From Paludibacteraceae bacterium (lineage in GTDB: Bacteria; Bacteroidota; Bacteroidia; Bacteroidales; Paludibacteraceae), in assembly GCA_017448345.1 (NCBI GenBank), contig JAFSLP010000109.1, positions 1 to 64,000 on the forward strand: a stretch of DNA of 64,000 nucleotides, read 5' to 3'. The notes beneath the pieces were generated by a model. It worked only from the letters and a program-made list of their open reading frames with translations, searched no databases and was not told the DNA's origin. The position numbers were made by a program, and so were the translations under genes. This document shows, one piece after another, positions 1 to 8,815 of this stretch (the stretch's first letter is position 1; each line of letters opens with the position of its first letter).

Positions 1-129
1 CGATACACATAAAATCCAAGTAAATGTACATTTCGTTTTTCTGTACCTTTTTGCTCAAATTCTCTCTAATCCCTTATAAATAAAGGCTTTCCGTGATATT
101 TAAGGGTGTGCATTTTTGTACATTTCGTT

Positions 130-312
130 TTACTGCCCATAATTAGGTGTAACAAAATCCGAATAATGATTTTGCTCTTTATCTGCAACAAAGATGATTT
201 TGTCTAATGCAGACTTAATGCATTGATTAAATGGCATAGCATATCCTTGAAATGCCTGCATCAAATGTAAATCTGCTATCGGCTGAGGAAGAACTGCCTG
301 CATAGTAAACAT
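130..312 (-). CDS. small hypothetical protein (60 aa)
   Basis: A 60-codon frame starts 2 bp after the stop of the upstream AAA ATPase gene on the same strand, which suggests translational coupling. The product is a soluble-looking peptide with no signal sequence, membrane segment or recognised motif. Its stop lies inside the second copy of a direct repeat (TGTACATTTCGTTTT core near 25 and 116). It could be a small partner of the ATPase or a chance frame; the spacing is the only positive evidence. Confidence 0.4.
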   Translation of the reverse strand: MFTMQAVLPQPIADLHLMQAFQGYAMPFNQCIKSALDKIIFVADKEQNHYSDFVTPNYGQ

Positions 313-314
313 TT

Positions 315-1535
315 TTAAAAGAGCAAACGATACAACTGCTGAAACCTAATAGACAATTCCTCCGATACCGAATCCAAATAATTCTGCGAAATCATATTGG
401 TTTCTGTATCTATAACGGACTCAATAGTGCCATTAGCACGCACAGCATACACATTCAATTCTTCTGGAGTGATAGCGTTCGTTACATATTCCGAAATTTG
501 CTCCGCTTTTCCTTGCTTTTGCAAAATCCCCGCAAATAACAAGATGTTCAACTGAGTTAAGATATATGGGCTATGAGTTGTTAGCGAGAATGAATGTTGT
601 TTTTCCTGTGCATTGCATATATTGAGCAAATAACTAATCAGTTGTGCTTGGGTAGAGGGGAACAGGTTTTGTTCGGGCTCTTCTATGATAAAGTTGCACG
701 AAGAAGGAATAGTCAAATTATTATAAATAAAACGGCTTTCTACAGAGCTAATGACATTATTTTTTCCAGCGATGAATGCAAGCATACTATTAGAAATCAG
801 TATGTTTATCTTCTCTCTGAGGTCTTTTTGCTCTTTTTCCTTCTCATAAGTTATGGTCTTCCCATAATCGGAGAAATACTTATTGGAGAAATAATTCAGC
901 AAGAGAGTTAACGGAGTAACAGATTGCAGACCGCTTGACGCATCTGACAGCGCTATTTCATACGTCTTTCCGTTGATATGGATTATTTTGTCTTTGTTGA
1001 CTTTCGCGTCTTTGTCATAGTAATACTCCATGTTGAGGTCGAGAATGTTCAAGTGATGCTCTTTGCCATACGTTTCGCGGGCATCAAACCAATCGAACAT
1101 GAAACCACGCAAATTAGTATTCGTCTCTACAATCAGGCGATCCAACTTGTCCATTGCAACCAAATTTCGATCAGACGGAATATATAATATCTTTTTGCGC
1201 TTATAGGCGGTTTTATTAAGCAATTTCAAAGAGAACTCATTCTCTTTATACATGATTTGGATGATGTCCGAACTATATTCGAGTACAGATTCTTCATTGA
1301 AATAGCCGTGCATTTTGTGGTAGTCCTCAGCCTGCGTTTTGAAATCTTCGGCATTGGCGAAAATGTTTTCAGACAGAGTTGTAGCTACACGTTTTTCGAC
1401 CCACGAACAGAAACTAATCAGTTTGGCAATGGTACTCTTACCACTGCTCTGGGGACCAATAAACACATTATACCGACACAAATCAATATCAACGATACTG
1501 ATTGGACCAATATTTTCCAAATGTAAGTGTGCCAT
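315..1535 (-). CDS. AAA family ATPase (AAA_21/AAA_15, OLD-like)
   Basis: About 406 aa. A Walker A motif GPQSSGKST lies at residues 27-35, a Walker B-like FIIEEPEQNLFP near 281-290, and an SLTTHSPYIL motif near the C terminus, the set seen in SMC/OLD-type single-gene ATPases. The frame is open further upstream to 1688, but the ATG at 1535 is preferred: it gives the family-typical start (MAHLHLENIGPI) and a good promoter sits at 1562-1593 inside the longer reading. GC is lower than in most neighbours, which suggests acquisition. Such ATPases often belong to defence or DNA-repair modules, but no nuclease domain or partner is visible except the 60-codon frame downstream, so the role is open. Confidence 0.85.
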   Translation of the reverse strand: MAHLHLENIGPISIVDIDLCRYNVFIGPQSSGKSTIAKLISFCSWVEKRVATTLSENIFANAEDFKTQAEDYHKMHGYFNEESVLEYSSDIIQIMYKENEFSLKLLNKTAYKRKKILYIPSDRNLVAMDKLDRLIVETNTNLRGFMFDWFDARETYGKEHHLNILDLNMEYYYDKDAKVNKDKIIHINGKTYEIALSDASSGLQSVTPLTLLLNYFSNKYFSDYGKTITYEKEKEQKDLREKINILISNSMLAFIAGKNNVISSVESRFIYNNLTIPSSCNFIIEEPEQNLFPSTQAQLISYLLNICNAQEKQHSFSLTTHSPYILTQLNILLFAGILQKQGKAEQISEYVTNAITPEELNVYAVRANGTIESVIDTETNMISQNYLDSVSEELSIRFQQLYRLLF

Positions 1536-1561
1536 ATAGATACAATACTCCAAATTCGCTG

Positions 1562-1593
1562 CAAAGATACGAAGATTTTTTGAGATATGCAAA
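1562..1593 (-). promoter_or_regulatory. promoter of the AAA ATPase gene
   Basis: On the minus strand a TTTG box (1590-1593) is followed by a 20-bp spacer and TATCTTTG (1562-1569), the Bacteroidetes -33/-7 pattern. It lies about 27 bp upstream of the ATG at 1535 and decides that start. Confidence 0.8.
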
Positions 1594-1811
1594 TTTATTT
1601 GCAAGTTTCTGCCAGATTTATACAGATTTATGCGTTTTGTAAGCAAAATAGGCTCACATCGCCGTGAGCCGCCTATTTCGTACATCACTTGGCTTCTCCC
1701 ACAAGCCGTTTGCAGAGGGCGCAGGCTTTCTGTAAGTCTATAAAATGCTCGTCGTGATGGCGGCGTTTGATAAGAATTTTTGATTATAATAAAAAAAACA
1801 TATAATATTTT

Positions 1812-1842
1812 TTTGTTATATCAGAAAAAAGTTGTATCTTTG
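1812..1842 (+). promoter_or_regulatory. promoter of the AAA_14 ATPase gene at 1872
   Basis: TTTG (1812-1815), a 19-bp spacer and TATCTTTG (1835-1842) lie about 30 bp before the ATG at 1872. This is the only clear 19-bp spacer among the promoters read here. Confidence 0.75.
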
Positions 1843-1871
1843 CACCCGAAAATGAACTAATTAGCGCGTTT

Positions 1872-2999
1872 ATGATCCATCGAATTTTGCAGAGTACCGT
1901 AGAAACAAGGATGTTCCGTGGCAAGGCAATTATTATTGTCGGTCCGCGTCAGGTCGGGAAAACGACATTACTGCGTGCGCTCCAGACCACGGGAGAACAC
2001 AAGATAGTGAACTGGAATTGTGATGAACCGGATGTACGGCAGAAACTCACCAATCCCACCTCTACGCAGCTACGCTCGGAAACAGGGAGCGCGGATTTAA
2101 TCCTCATTGACGAGGCTCAGCGTGTGCAGAATATAGGTCTGACACTCAAATTGCTGATTGATAATTTCCCTGAGAAGCAGATTGTTGTTACCGGTTCGTC
2201 TGCATTGGATTTGTCCAATTCCATCAACGAGCCTCTGACGGGCAGAAAGTACGAGTATGTGCTCTATCCGCTGTCCGCAGAAGAACTGATTGCTCATTTC
2301 GGGGCGCAAGATGAGAAGCGGTTACTGGAACGCCGCCTGCTGTACGGGTGCTATCCGGATGTAATAAACAATCCCGGAGAGGAACGGGAGATTTTGACAA
2401 ACATAGCCGGTAGTTATTTGTACAAAGATATATTCGCCTTTCAGGACGTGCGCAAGCCGGAGATTATAGAACAACTGCTTCAAGCCTTAGCTCTGCAAAT
2501 TGGCAGCGAAGTTTCATTCAATGAATTAGGCGGAATGTTAGGATTGAACTCATTAACCGTCCAGCGTTATATGGATCTGTTGGAGAAATCATATGTAATC
2601 TTCCATCTTCGTTCGTTCAGCCGTAATGTGCGTTCGGAACTGAAGAAAAGCCGCAAAGTATATTTCTATGACAACGGAGTGAGGAATGCCTTAATTGGTG
2701 ATTTCAAACCTCTGAATTTACGGCAGGATACAGGTGCGTTGTGGGAGAACTATATCATCAGCGAACGAATCAAGCACAATGCGTACCATCAGTTTTACGG
2801 CAAGAGTTATTTCTGGCGTACGCAGCAGCAACAGGAAATAGATTACATAGAGGATGTGGACGGCGTTCTTCATGCGTATGAATTCAAATGGAATCCGGAG
2901 CGGAAAGTGCGTCTGACGGACACTTTTGCCAAGAACTATCCGGATCATACTTTTTCGGTCATCCATCCCGATAACTACAGGGATTTTATCGGAGCCTAG
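1872..2999 (+). CDS. ATP-binding protein, AAA_14 with DUF4143
   Basis: 375 aa. The N-terminal P-loop is GPRQVGKTT (residues 24-32) and the Walker B-type strand ADLILIDEAQRV lies near 74-85. The C-terminal third has the DUF4143 features: a nuclease-fold-like region with a WRTQQQQEIDYIED stretch and an EFKW motif, resembling PD-(D/E)XK remnants. This family is common and patchily distributed in gut Bacteroidales; its substrate is unknown. It has its own promoter and is not in an operon. Relatively low GC suggests transfer. A paralogue-like gene lies at 17345 and a distinct P-loop ATPase at 29247. Confidence 0.9.
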   Translation: MIHRILQSTVETRMFRGKAIIIVGPRQVGKTTLLRALQTTGEHKIVNWNCDEPDVRQKLTNPTSTQLRSETGSADLILIDEAQRVQNIGLTLKLLIDNFPEKQIVVTGSSALDLSNSINEPLTGRKYEYVLYPLSAEELIAHFGAQDEKRLLERRLLYGCYPDVINNPGEEREILTNIAGSYLYKDIFAFQDVRKPEIIEQLLQALALQIGSEVSFNELGGMLGLNSLTVQRYMDLLEKSYVIFHLRSFSRNVRSELKKSRKVYFYDNGVRNALIGDFKPLNLRQDTGALWENYIISERIKHNAYHQFYGKSYFWRTQQQQEIDYIEDVDGVLHAYEFKWNPERKVRLTDTFAKNYPDHTFSVIHPDNYRDFIGA

Positions 3000-3022
3000 A
3001 CACAAGACGGGCGGCTTTAAGG

Positions 3023-6000
3023 TCAGAACGGATAGCCGATGCCGAAGTTGACGCGCAGGGCATCCAGCACGGAAGGGATGTTGAAATAGGTGTTGATGGG
3101 TTGCGTGGTGTCCGGCTTGCCTTCTTTGTCGTAGCGGTAGGTCTGGTAGGGCGAGTGGATACCTACGCCAAGGTCCAGACGGATGACAAGTCCGTCTATG
3201 TCCAGACGCAGACCGGCACCGGTGCCGAGGGCTATCTGCCGGGCGAAATACGGGTTGTCGAAGAGCCCGTCGTACAAGTTGTCGGGTAACTCCAGACGCG
3301 TGAGGTAATCCTCGTATCCCGCCGCCTTGTACAGGTCAACCGTCGAGTACCAGTTCCAGACGTTTCCGGCATCCACGAATGCTGCGCCGTACAGTTTCCA
3401 CACGATGGGGAAACGGAGTTCGAAGTTCGCCTCCAGCTTGACATCACCGGCGTGGAAGAAAGACTGGTTATACTTCGCCGAGTAGAAGTTACCCGGTCCG
3501 TAGGACGACGCCGACGTGGCGCGCAGGCTGTTGGGACCGCCGGTGTAGAACGCCTCCGAGAGCGGGGTGAAATGGGAGTTTCCCAGCGGTATATTGGCTC
3601 CGGCAAAGAGGCGCGTGGCGATGGACACTTGGTCGGTGATGTTGAACTTGTTCCTTAGTTCGGCGGAGAGTTTGATGAACTGGTTGAAAGTGATGTTGCC
3701 TAATTTCTTTTCTTTCTCCGCCCACTTATGTCCGAAGGCGCAATAGATGGCATTGATGAGGTTGCCGGACTCCTTCACGCCGAGGTCAATCATGGTGTTC
3801 ACGGCGCGTTTGGAACGGTAGTCGTTATAGGTGAAGTTATACGCAACGGAGGGCACGAACTCATCACCGGCAATGACTTTGATCAGCTGCGGGTACTCCG
3901 CCGCTTTGTCCAGCAGGTTCTCCGACTCGGCTTTCATCAGCACCACGGAGAGGGAGAACGGCGTGAACGAATGGACGATATAAGGGCTGAACGGCGAGCG
4001 GATGAAATAGGTGAACGAGCCGGTGAGTTTGTGCACGCCGTAGCCGCCGGCGATGTTCTCATACTGGTAGCCGAGCATATACCGCGTGTCGCCGTCCGGG
4101 TTGTTCCCGCCCGTCCAGTGCAGGTACGGGAAGACGAGCGAAGCGTTGGCGCCTAATTTGTAGGTGTCGGTCTTACTCGGGTCACCCGGATGCCTGTTAC
4201 GCAATGCCCAGTAATAGGCACCGTTGCCCTTGAGGGTGAAACTCTCGCCGTTGCCTAACAGGTTCTTTATTGTCGCTTTGAGGGTCATGTCGGGACCTAT
4301 ACTGTTGTTCGACCGGTACGCCACACCGGCATCGGCGGTGACGCCGTACGTGCGGGTGAGGGAGTCGCCACGGTACAGCGCCGCCTTGCTCCATTCCTTG
4401 GCGTACTGGACGCCGAGACCGGACTTGTTCAACTCGCCCTCAAGGATGTTGTTATAGTCGCGCTGCGAGTACAGGCGGAGCGAGAGGGTTTGACCGTTGG
4501 ATTTGGACAGGTCTCTCGGCAGGATACGGTAATCGGCGGTCAGAGAGGAGAAGAGTCCGCTGTTTTTGTTCACCTCGGGGTTGTCGGAGATGGTGGAACC
4601 GATGGTGATGCGCAGCTTGTTCTTGAAGAAAGACTTGCTGATGGCGATATTCATATCGTTGGTCTTGCCTGCTGCGTGACGCGTCTGTCCGCTGCTGATG
4701 TCGATGTCCATGAACTTGCCTAACTTGGAGTTAGCCATGGCGGCATTGATACGGCTGTTGATGATGGACGAGAGCGCATAGCCGTCCCGTTGTGCCGCCT
4801 CGTTGCTCTCGCCCACATACATTCCTGTTGCCAAGAGGGTGGCAGCCAGCCCTTCGCGGGTGTTCTCATCGACGGATGCCAGTTCGCGGGTGATGGTCTC
4901 GTCGCGGGGTGCTTCCAAGAAGAAATCGATGGACTCCAACCCTATCGAATCCAGCACTCCGTTGACGCGCACACCGGTGGTGAAATCCACGCGCCGTGTG
5001 TCTTCATCGCTGGACTCCACATCGGCTTTCACTTGCTGTGATGCAGACACATTGAGCCGGGTGCGACCTATCGGTCCGTGGAAGGCGACATGACTGCCCG
5101 AATCCACGCGGAACGGCATCACCGGGTAGAACTTAGGCGAATAACGGACCATTCCGTCATCCACGTTTATCTGTCCGTCCAAGTTAAGCGCACCGTCTGC
5201 CGTACCGTACTGCACATTGACTTTGCCGTGAGGCTTGACCTGCGCAAGGTTTTTCTTGTCTATCGGGTAAGTGATGTCGGTGGTGGGCAGGATAGTCACA
5301 TCCACATCGGCAAGGATGCTGTCCAGCGGTCCTGTGACGCGTCCTTGTATGTCGGTTGCCAGTTCGCCATAGACGGGCAGCGGACCGCCTTGGACCAGCT
5401 TGGCTGGGGCGAAACTGTCGGCTGCCAGCTGCACATCCATACGCATGGTATTCAGGTCCAGACCGCCGGTGAGGGCGATGAACGTGCTGTCCGCGCCATA
5501 GACGGGCAGACCGTTCAGATCCACGTGGTTATGCTCCATGATAATTGGCGTCTCGCCCAGACTGAGCCCGACGGAGTAAGGGGTGTATTCTGCACCCACG
5601 CCCATGGGCTGCACCTCGGCGGAGATGTCGGTCTGACGGGGCAGACCGTCTATCGTCGCTTTGGCTTTCACGGCACCGCGGAGCGCTATGTCGGGCAGAT
5701 GGACTATGCCGTCCACTATACTCAGAGGTATCTCGTCCGCGTGAATGTCCGCACGAAGCGCATGCGCGTACTCGTCCGAAGGCGAGAGCAGGATATCCAC
5801 GGCGCGGTTGCCCAGTTCCATCTCATTAAACGAGAGGTTATCCATCGTCAGCCTGCCCGAGCCGCGCAGGCTGTTCTCTTTCCGCAGCACCTCCATCCGC
5901 AGTGCCGCGTCGGTACAGAGACCGTTGACACCCATCACTCCGTCTGTCAGACGGGTGCCGGCGTTCAGCGCCGCCTTCGTCCGTCCCTCTGTCATCTTCA

Positions 6001-7852
6001 CATCCAGAGCGGCTTCCGCTGCCGGCAGACGGAATGCGGTGCTGTCCTCCGGATGGTCAATCACCGGCGTAGAAACGGACAAGGATAGCCCTGTCTGCTG
6101 TGCATCGGAGGCAAGCGACAGGCGGACATCTTCTATATCCAAACCCATACGTGCGATGAAAGGCTGCACCGGGCTGCCGTGCCGCATCCCGACAGCGGCA
6201 TCTATCTCCGGGATAAGACGGCGAAGGGTGTCTATCTTCGTCAGGTCCTGCAGCGAGGTGATGCCGCCTAATACCGCAGAGTCGCTCACAGCCTTCAGCA
6301 GCGGCTGCAGCTTCTCCACAAGCCTCAGCACGTGCATCGGCGTGTGTGCCTTCACACTCAGACCTTCGGTGGTCATATCAAGAGAGGTTGCACTGTCCGT
6401 GGCGAAATCCAGCAGCAGTTTGTCCGCCGCGAGGTGTTCGCCTGCCACATAAGCACGCACATCCCGCATCTGCGTATGATAATCCACGCGCATCTGCTCC
6501 GGCGTCATGAACTCCGCCACACGGAACTGGTGCTCCGTCCTTGCCGCCACCTGCATGGAGGTGTCACGCAGGGCAAAAGGCAGATGGAGTGTTCCTTCCG
6601 CCTCACGGTTCGCCAGACGGGCATTCAGATGCAGTCCCGAGGCATTGATATGTCCATAGACGGCATCATCCAGACGGATATCGACTTTGCTCTTCATGCT
6701 CCGTGAACGGGGGTTGAAGCCCTTGCCTTCCGCCTTGATGTCGCCGGCAAGGATGACCCGCGTAGAGTCTTTGAGGAACGGTGTGAGGTTCACACGCTCC
6801 ACATGCACCGTGGCGTCATAGACCTCGTCTTTGATGTCATACGAGGCGCGCAGACGGGCTCTGCTGCCTTGGTACTCCGCCTCACCGGTGGTCTCCACGC
6901 GCAGGGTGCTGAGGTCCATTATCGTACTCTTAAGGTCTGCACGCGCACCGAAATGCGACGAGCGGGCATGCAGTCCGGGGCTGGTGATGAGGTTACGGGC
7001 TATGTCGGCGCAAGCCCTGCCGTAGATGGTGTCTGCGGGGATATACAGGTTGGGAAGCGAGAGGGCGAAGTCTCCTACGTTCAGCCGCCTTGCGTCATAG
7101 CAGTTGGCGCCTACGTCGATAGTGGCTTCCGTGGCGAGCGAACCGGTACGGATACCCAGACCCAACGGCGTCAGCAGGAAACGGACGTTACGCAAGTCGC
7201 CGTCCGGCAACTCGAACGCCAACTTGAGAGGGTTGACAGGCTTGCCGGTGGTGTCAGGCGGCTGGTTGGTGCCGCGCAGGTCGATACCCACATCGACATC
7301 ATACAACCGCAGACCGTGTAAGGGGTAAAGCCCGTCGGCTATGCTGATAGCCGGACTCGACACGTGCAGCAGACCCACTATCGCATCTACGCCTACCGTG
7401 GCTATCAGGCTGTCGGAATGGAAGGTCGTCCGCTCCAAGCACAGGGTGTCCACCGCTATCTGCGGAAGGCTGAATGCCGTGTCCAGACGGATACCGGCGG
7501 TTTTTGCCGTCGCACGAAGCCGCAGCGTATGGATATACGCCAGCGTGTCCTGCCCTCTGTGACCCACAAACAGGCTGTCTATCTCCACCTGAACGGGCAG
7601 GTCGGTGTCGCCTTTGCAGGCGCGGTAGAGCACAAGCGGAGAGTGATGGAACGGAGAGAGATATATTCGTCCGAGGTCGATGTCGTAGCCGGTCTGTTCG
7701 CGGGCGATGACCACCCCTTTCTCCAATACCGTCTGCCGTACAGCGGGCACATAGAGCACCACCGCCACTGCCACAAGCAGCAACAGCACAATGCCCAGTG
7801 CTGCGCCTATTAGCGCAACCGGCACTCTCCACAACAACGACTTCCCTTTCAC
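3023..7852 (-). CDS. TamB-like translocation/assembly protein fused to an Omp85-type barrel
   Basis: 1609 aa. Residues about 8-35 form a membrane anchor, followed by a long AsmA/TamB-like beta-rich region. Residues about 850-1150 match the conserved TamB C-terminal (DUF490) domain, including the FFKNKLRITIGST strand near 1080 and the LRLYSQRDYNNILEGEL strand near 1120-1140 that normally lies close to the TamB C terminus. Here the frame continues without a break into about 450 residues resembling the barrel of the Bacteroidetes TamL/Omp85 partner: a GGPNSLRA loop (near 1440), an FVDAGNVWNW strand and a C-terminal FGIGYPF beta-signal. No POTRA domains are evident. The predicted role is bridging inner and outer membranes for insertion of outer-membrane proteins or lipid transport. 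It follows the 7869-8699 barrel gene by 16 bp, so the two share a transcript. Confidence 0.85.
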   Translation of the reverse strand: MKGKSLLWRVPVALIGAALGIVLLLLVAVAVVLYVPAVRQTVLEKGVVIAREQTGYDIDLGRIYLSPFHHSPLVLYRACKGDTDLPVQVEIDSLFVGHRGQDTLAYIHTLRLRATAKTAGIRLDTAFSLPQIAVDTLCLERTTFHSDSLIATVGVDAIVGLLHVSSPAISIADGLYPLHGLRLYDVDVGIDLRGTNQPPDTTGKPVNPLKLAFELPDGDLRNVRFLLTPLGLGIRTGSLATEATIDVGANCYDARRLNVGDFALSLPNLYIPADTIYGRACADIARNLITSPGLHARSSHFGARADLKSTIMDLSTLRVETTGEAEYQGSRARLRASYDIKDEVYDATVHVERVNLTPFLKDSTRVILAGDIKAEGKGFNPRSRSMKSKVDIRLDDAVYGHINASGLHLNARLANREAEGTLHLPFALRDTSMQVAARTEHQFRVAEFMTPEQMRVDYHTQMRDVRAYVAGEHLAADKLLLDFATDSATSLDMTTEGLSVKAHTPMHVLRLVEKLQPLLKAVSDSAVLGGITSLQDLTKIDTLRRLIPEIDAAVGMRHGSPVQPFIARMGLDIEDVRLSLASDAQQTGLSLSVSTPVIDHPEDSTAFRLPAAEAALDVKMTEGRTKAALNAGTRLTDGVMGVNGLCTDAALRMEVLRKENSLRGSGRLTMDNLSFNEMELGNRAVDILLSPSDEYAHALRADIHADEIPLSIVDGIVHLPDIALRGAVKAKATIDGLPRQTDISAEVQPMGVGAEYTPYSVGLSLGETPIIMEHNHVDLNGLPVYGADSTFIALTGGLDLNTMRMDVQLAADSFAPAKLVQGGPLPVYGELATDIQGRVTGPLDSILADVDVTILPTTDITYPIDKKNLAQVKPHGKVNVQYGTADGALNLDGQINVDDGMVRYSPKFYPVMPFRVDSGSHVAFHGPIGRTRLNVSASQQVKADVESSDEDTRRVDFTTGVRVNGVLDSIGLESIDFFLEAPRDETITRELASVDENTREGLAATLLATGMYVGESNEAAQRDGYALSSIINSRINAAMANSKLGKFMDIDISSGQTRHAAGKTNDMNIAISKSFFKNKLRITIGSTISDNPEVNKNSGLFSSLTADYRILPRDLSKSNGQTLSLRLYSQRDYNNILEGELNKSGLGVQYAKEWSKAALYRGDSLTRTYGVTADAGVAYRSNNSIGPDMTLKATIKNLLGNGESFTLKGNGAYYWALRNRHPGDPSKTDTYKLGANASLVFPYLHWTGGNNPDGDTRYMLGYQYENIAGGYGVHKLTGSFTYFIRSPFSPYIVHSFTPFSLSVVLMKAESENLLDKAAEYPQLIKVIAGDEFVPSVAYNFTYNDYRSKRAVNTMIDLGVKESGNLINAIYCAFGHKWAEKEKKLGNITFNQFIKLSAELRNKFNITDQVSIATRLFAGANIPLGNSHFTPLSEAFYTGGPNSLRATSASSYGPGNFYSAKYNQSFFHAGDVKLEANFELRFPIVWKLYGAAFVDAGNVWNWYSTVDLYKAAGYEDYLTRLELPDNLYDGLFDNPYFARQIALGTGAGLRLDIDGLVIRLDLGVGIHSPYQTYRYDKEGKPDTTQPINTYFNIPSVLDALRVNFGIGYPF

Positions 7853-7868
7853 TCTAAACTATCAACTT

Positions 7869-8699
7869 TCAAAAACTCTTCTGCACGCCGAACTTCAGTC
7901 CGTACAGACCCGGCGTGAACTGGTTGGATATCAGGTTGCTCAGTTTGCCGGAGAAGATGATGATATCATTGCTGTATTCACGGCGGTCTCCGTAGAAATA
8001 GGTCGTGCCGCTGTAACCCAGACTGAGAATCGAGAAGAATATCTGGAACGTACTCTTGCGATTGAACTGGTACGTGATGACCGGAGATACTTGGAACCCG
8101 TAGGTGACGCTGTGACGCAACCCGTCATAGTCGGTGTTTCCGACGCTCCCCTCCGTCACGCGCGGAAAATCCATCCCGGTATAGAGGTGAGCCTCCAGCC
8201 AGATGCCCACTTTGTCGTTAAAAAGAGATTTCATCTTGTAGCGCATGTACGGAGCCACCTCCCATGACCCTACGTGAACTCGCAGGTCGGTATAATAACT
8301 CGTATCTATCTCTGTCACAAGGAAAGAACTCTTGTAATTGGCATAACTGCCGCCGAACCGCATTCCTAAATACACGCGCTCCTTCAGTTTCCAGCCTATT
8401 TCCGGTGTCAGCGCAATGGACCATCCGTTCTCTCTGCTGTCTTTCTTGGAGTCGTGGTGGAAATAGATATCGAAGTTGTAGCCGTAGTACAGTTTCTGTT
8501 TCCATAGCGGTATCTCAGCCGGCTTGACGGTCACCGAACTGCTGTCCTGTACCTCGCCTGCCTCCTTCGTCTCTCCGGCTATCGTTGCCACAGATGTGAG
8601 ACCGTCTATGATGTGCGTGTCTTTCGGCGGTGCTTGGCTTTGACTCTTGGCTACCGTCGCTACGGCGCACAATAACAATACTGTCAGAATTCTCTTCAT
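7869..8699 (-). CDS. outer-membrane beta-barrel protein, hypothetical
   Basis: About 276 aa from the ATG at 8699, which begins a signal peptide (MKRILTVLLLCAVATVAKSQ). The frame is open to 8831, but the promoter at 8727-8758 lies inside that extension. The mature part has alternating polar and hydrophobic strands, aromatic girdle residues and a terminal VQKSF typical of an outer-membrane beta-signal. It shares a transcript with the TamB-barrel gene 16 bp downstream. No specific substrate or family is recognised. Confidence 0.8.
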   Translation of the reverse strand: MKRILTVLLLCAVATVAKSQSQAPPKDTHIIDGLTSVATIAGETKEAGEVQDSSSVTVKPAEIPLWKQKLYYGYNFDIYFHHDSKKDSRENGWSIALTPEIGWKLKERVYLGMRFGGSYANYKSSFLVTEIDTSYYTDLRVHVGSWEVAPYMRYKMKSLFNDKVGIWLEAHLYTGMDFPRVTEGSVGNTDYDGLRHSVTYGFQVSPVITYQFNRKSTFQIFFSILSLGYSGTTYFYGDRREYSNDIIIFSGKLSNLISNQFTPGLYGLKFGVQKSF

Positions 8700-8726
8700 G
8701 ATGGGTCTATTTGCACAATTTGTGTG

Positions 8727-8758
8727 CAAAGGTACGAAAAAATAATCACATACACAAA
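8727..8758 (-). promoter_or_regulatory. promoter for the 8699 and 7852 genes
   Basis: Minus-strand TTTG (8755-8758), 20-bp spacer, TACCTTTG (8727-8734). It is back to back with the promoter at 8775-8806; the two -33 boxes are 16 bp apart. Confidence 0.8.
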
Positions 8759-8774
8759 TTTTGAAGCAGTTTTT

Positions 8775-8806
8775 TTTGCATATGTGAACTATTTGTTGTA
8801 ATTTTG
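8775..8806 (+). promoter_or_regulatory. promoter of the transporter-like gene at 8816
   Basis: TTTG (8775-8778), 20-bp spacer beginning CATATGTG, TAATTTTG (8799-8806). The ATG at 8816 is only 9 bp after the -7 box, so the transcript should be leaderless or nearly so. Confidence 0.75.
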
Positions 8807-8815
8807 CACTCGGAA

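Noticed and set aside
1872..2999. Transposase or phage origin for the AAA_14/DUF4143 ATPases
   Set aside because: No terminal inverted repeats, target duplications or integrase nearby; the family is usually chromosomal and solitary.
5078..6088. 336-codon plus-strand frame
   Set aside because: It is antisense to the TamB-barrel gene, whose strand carries the domain matches; high GC makes long shadow frames common here.
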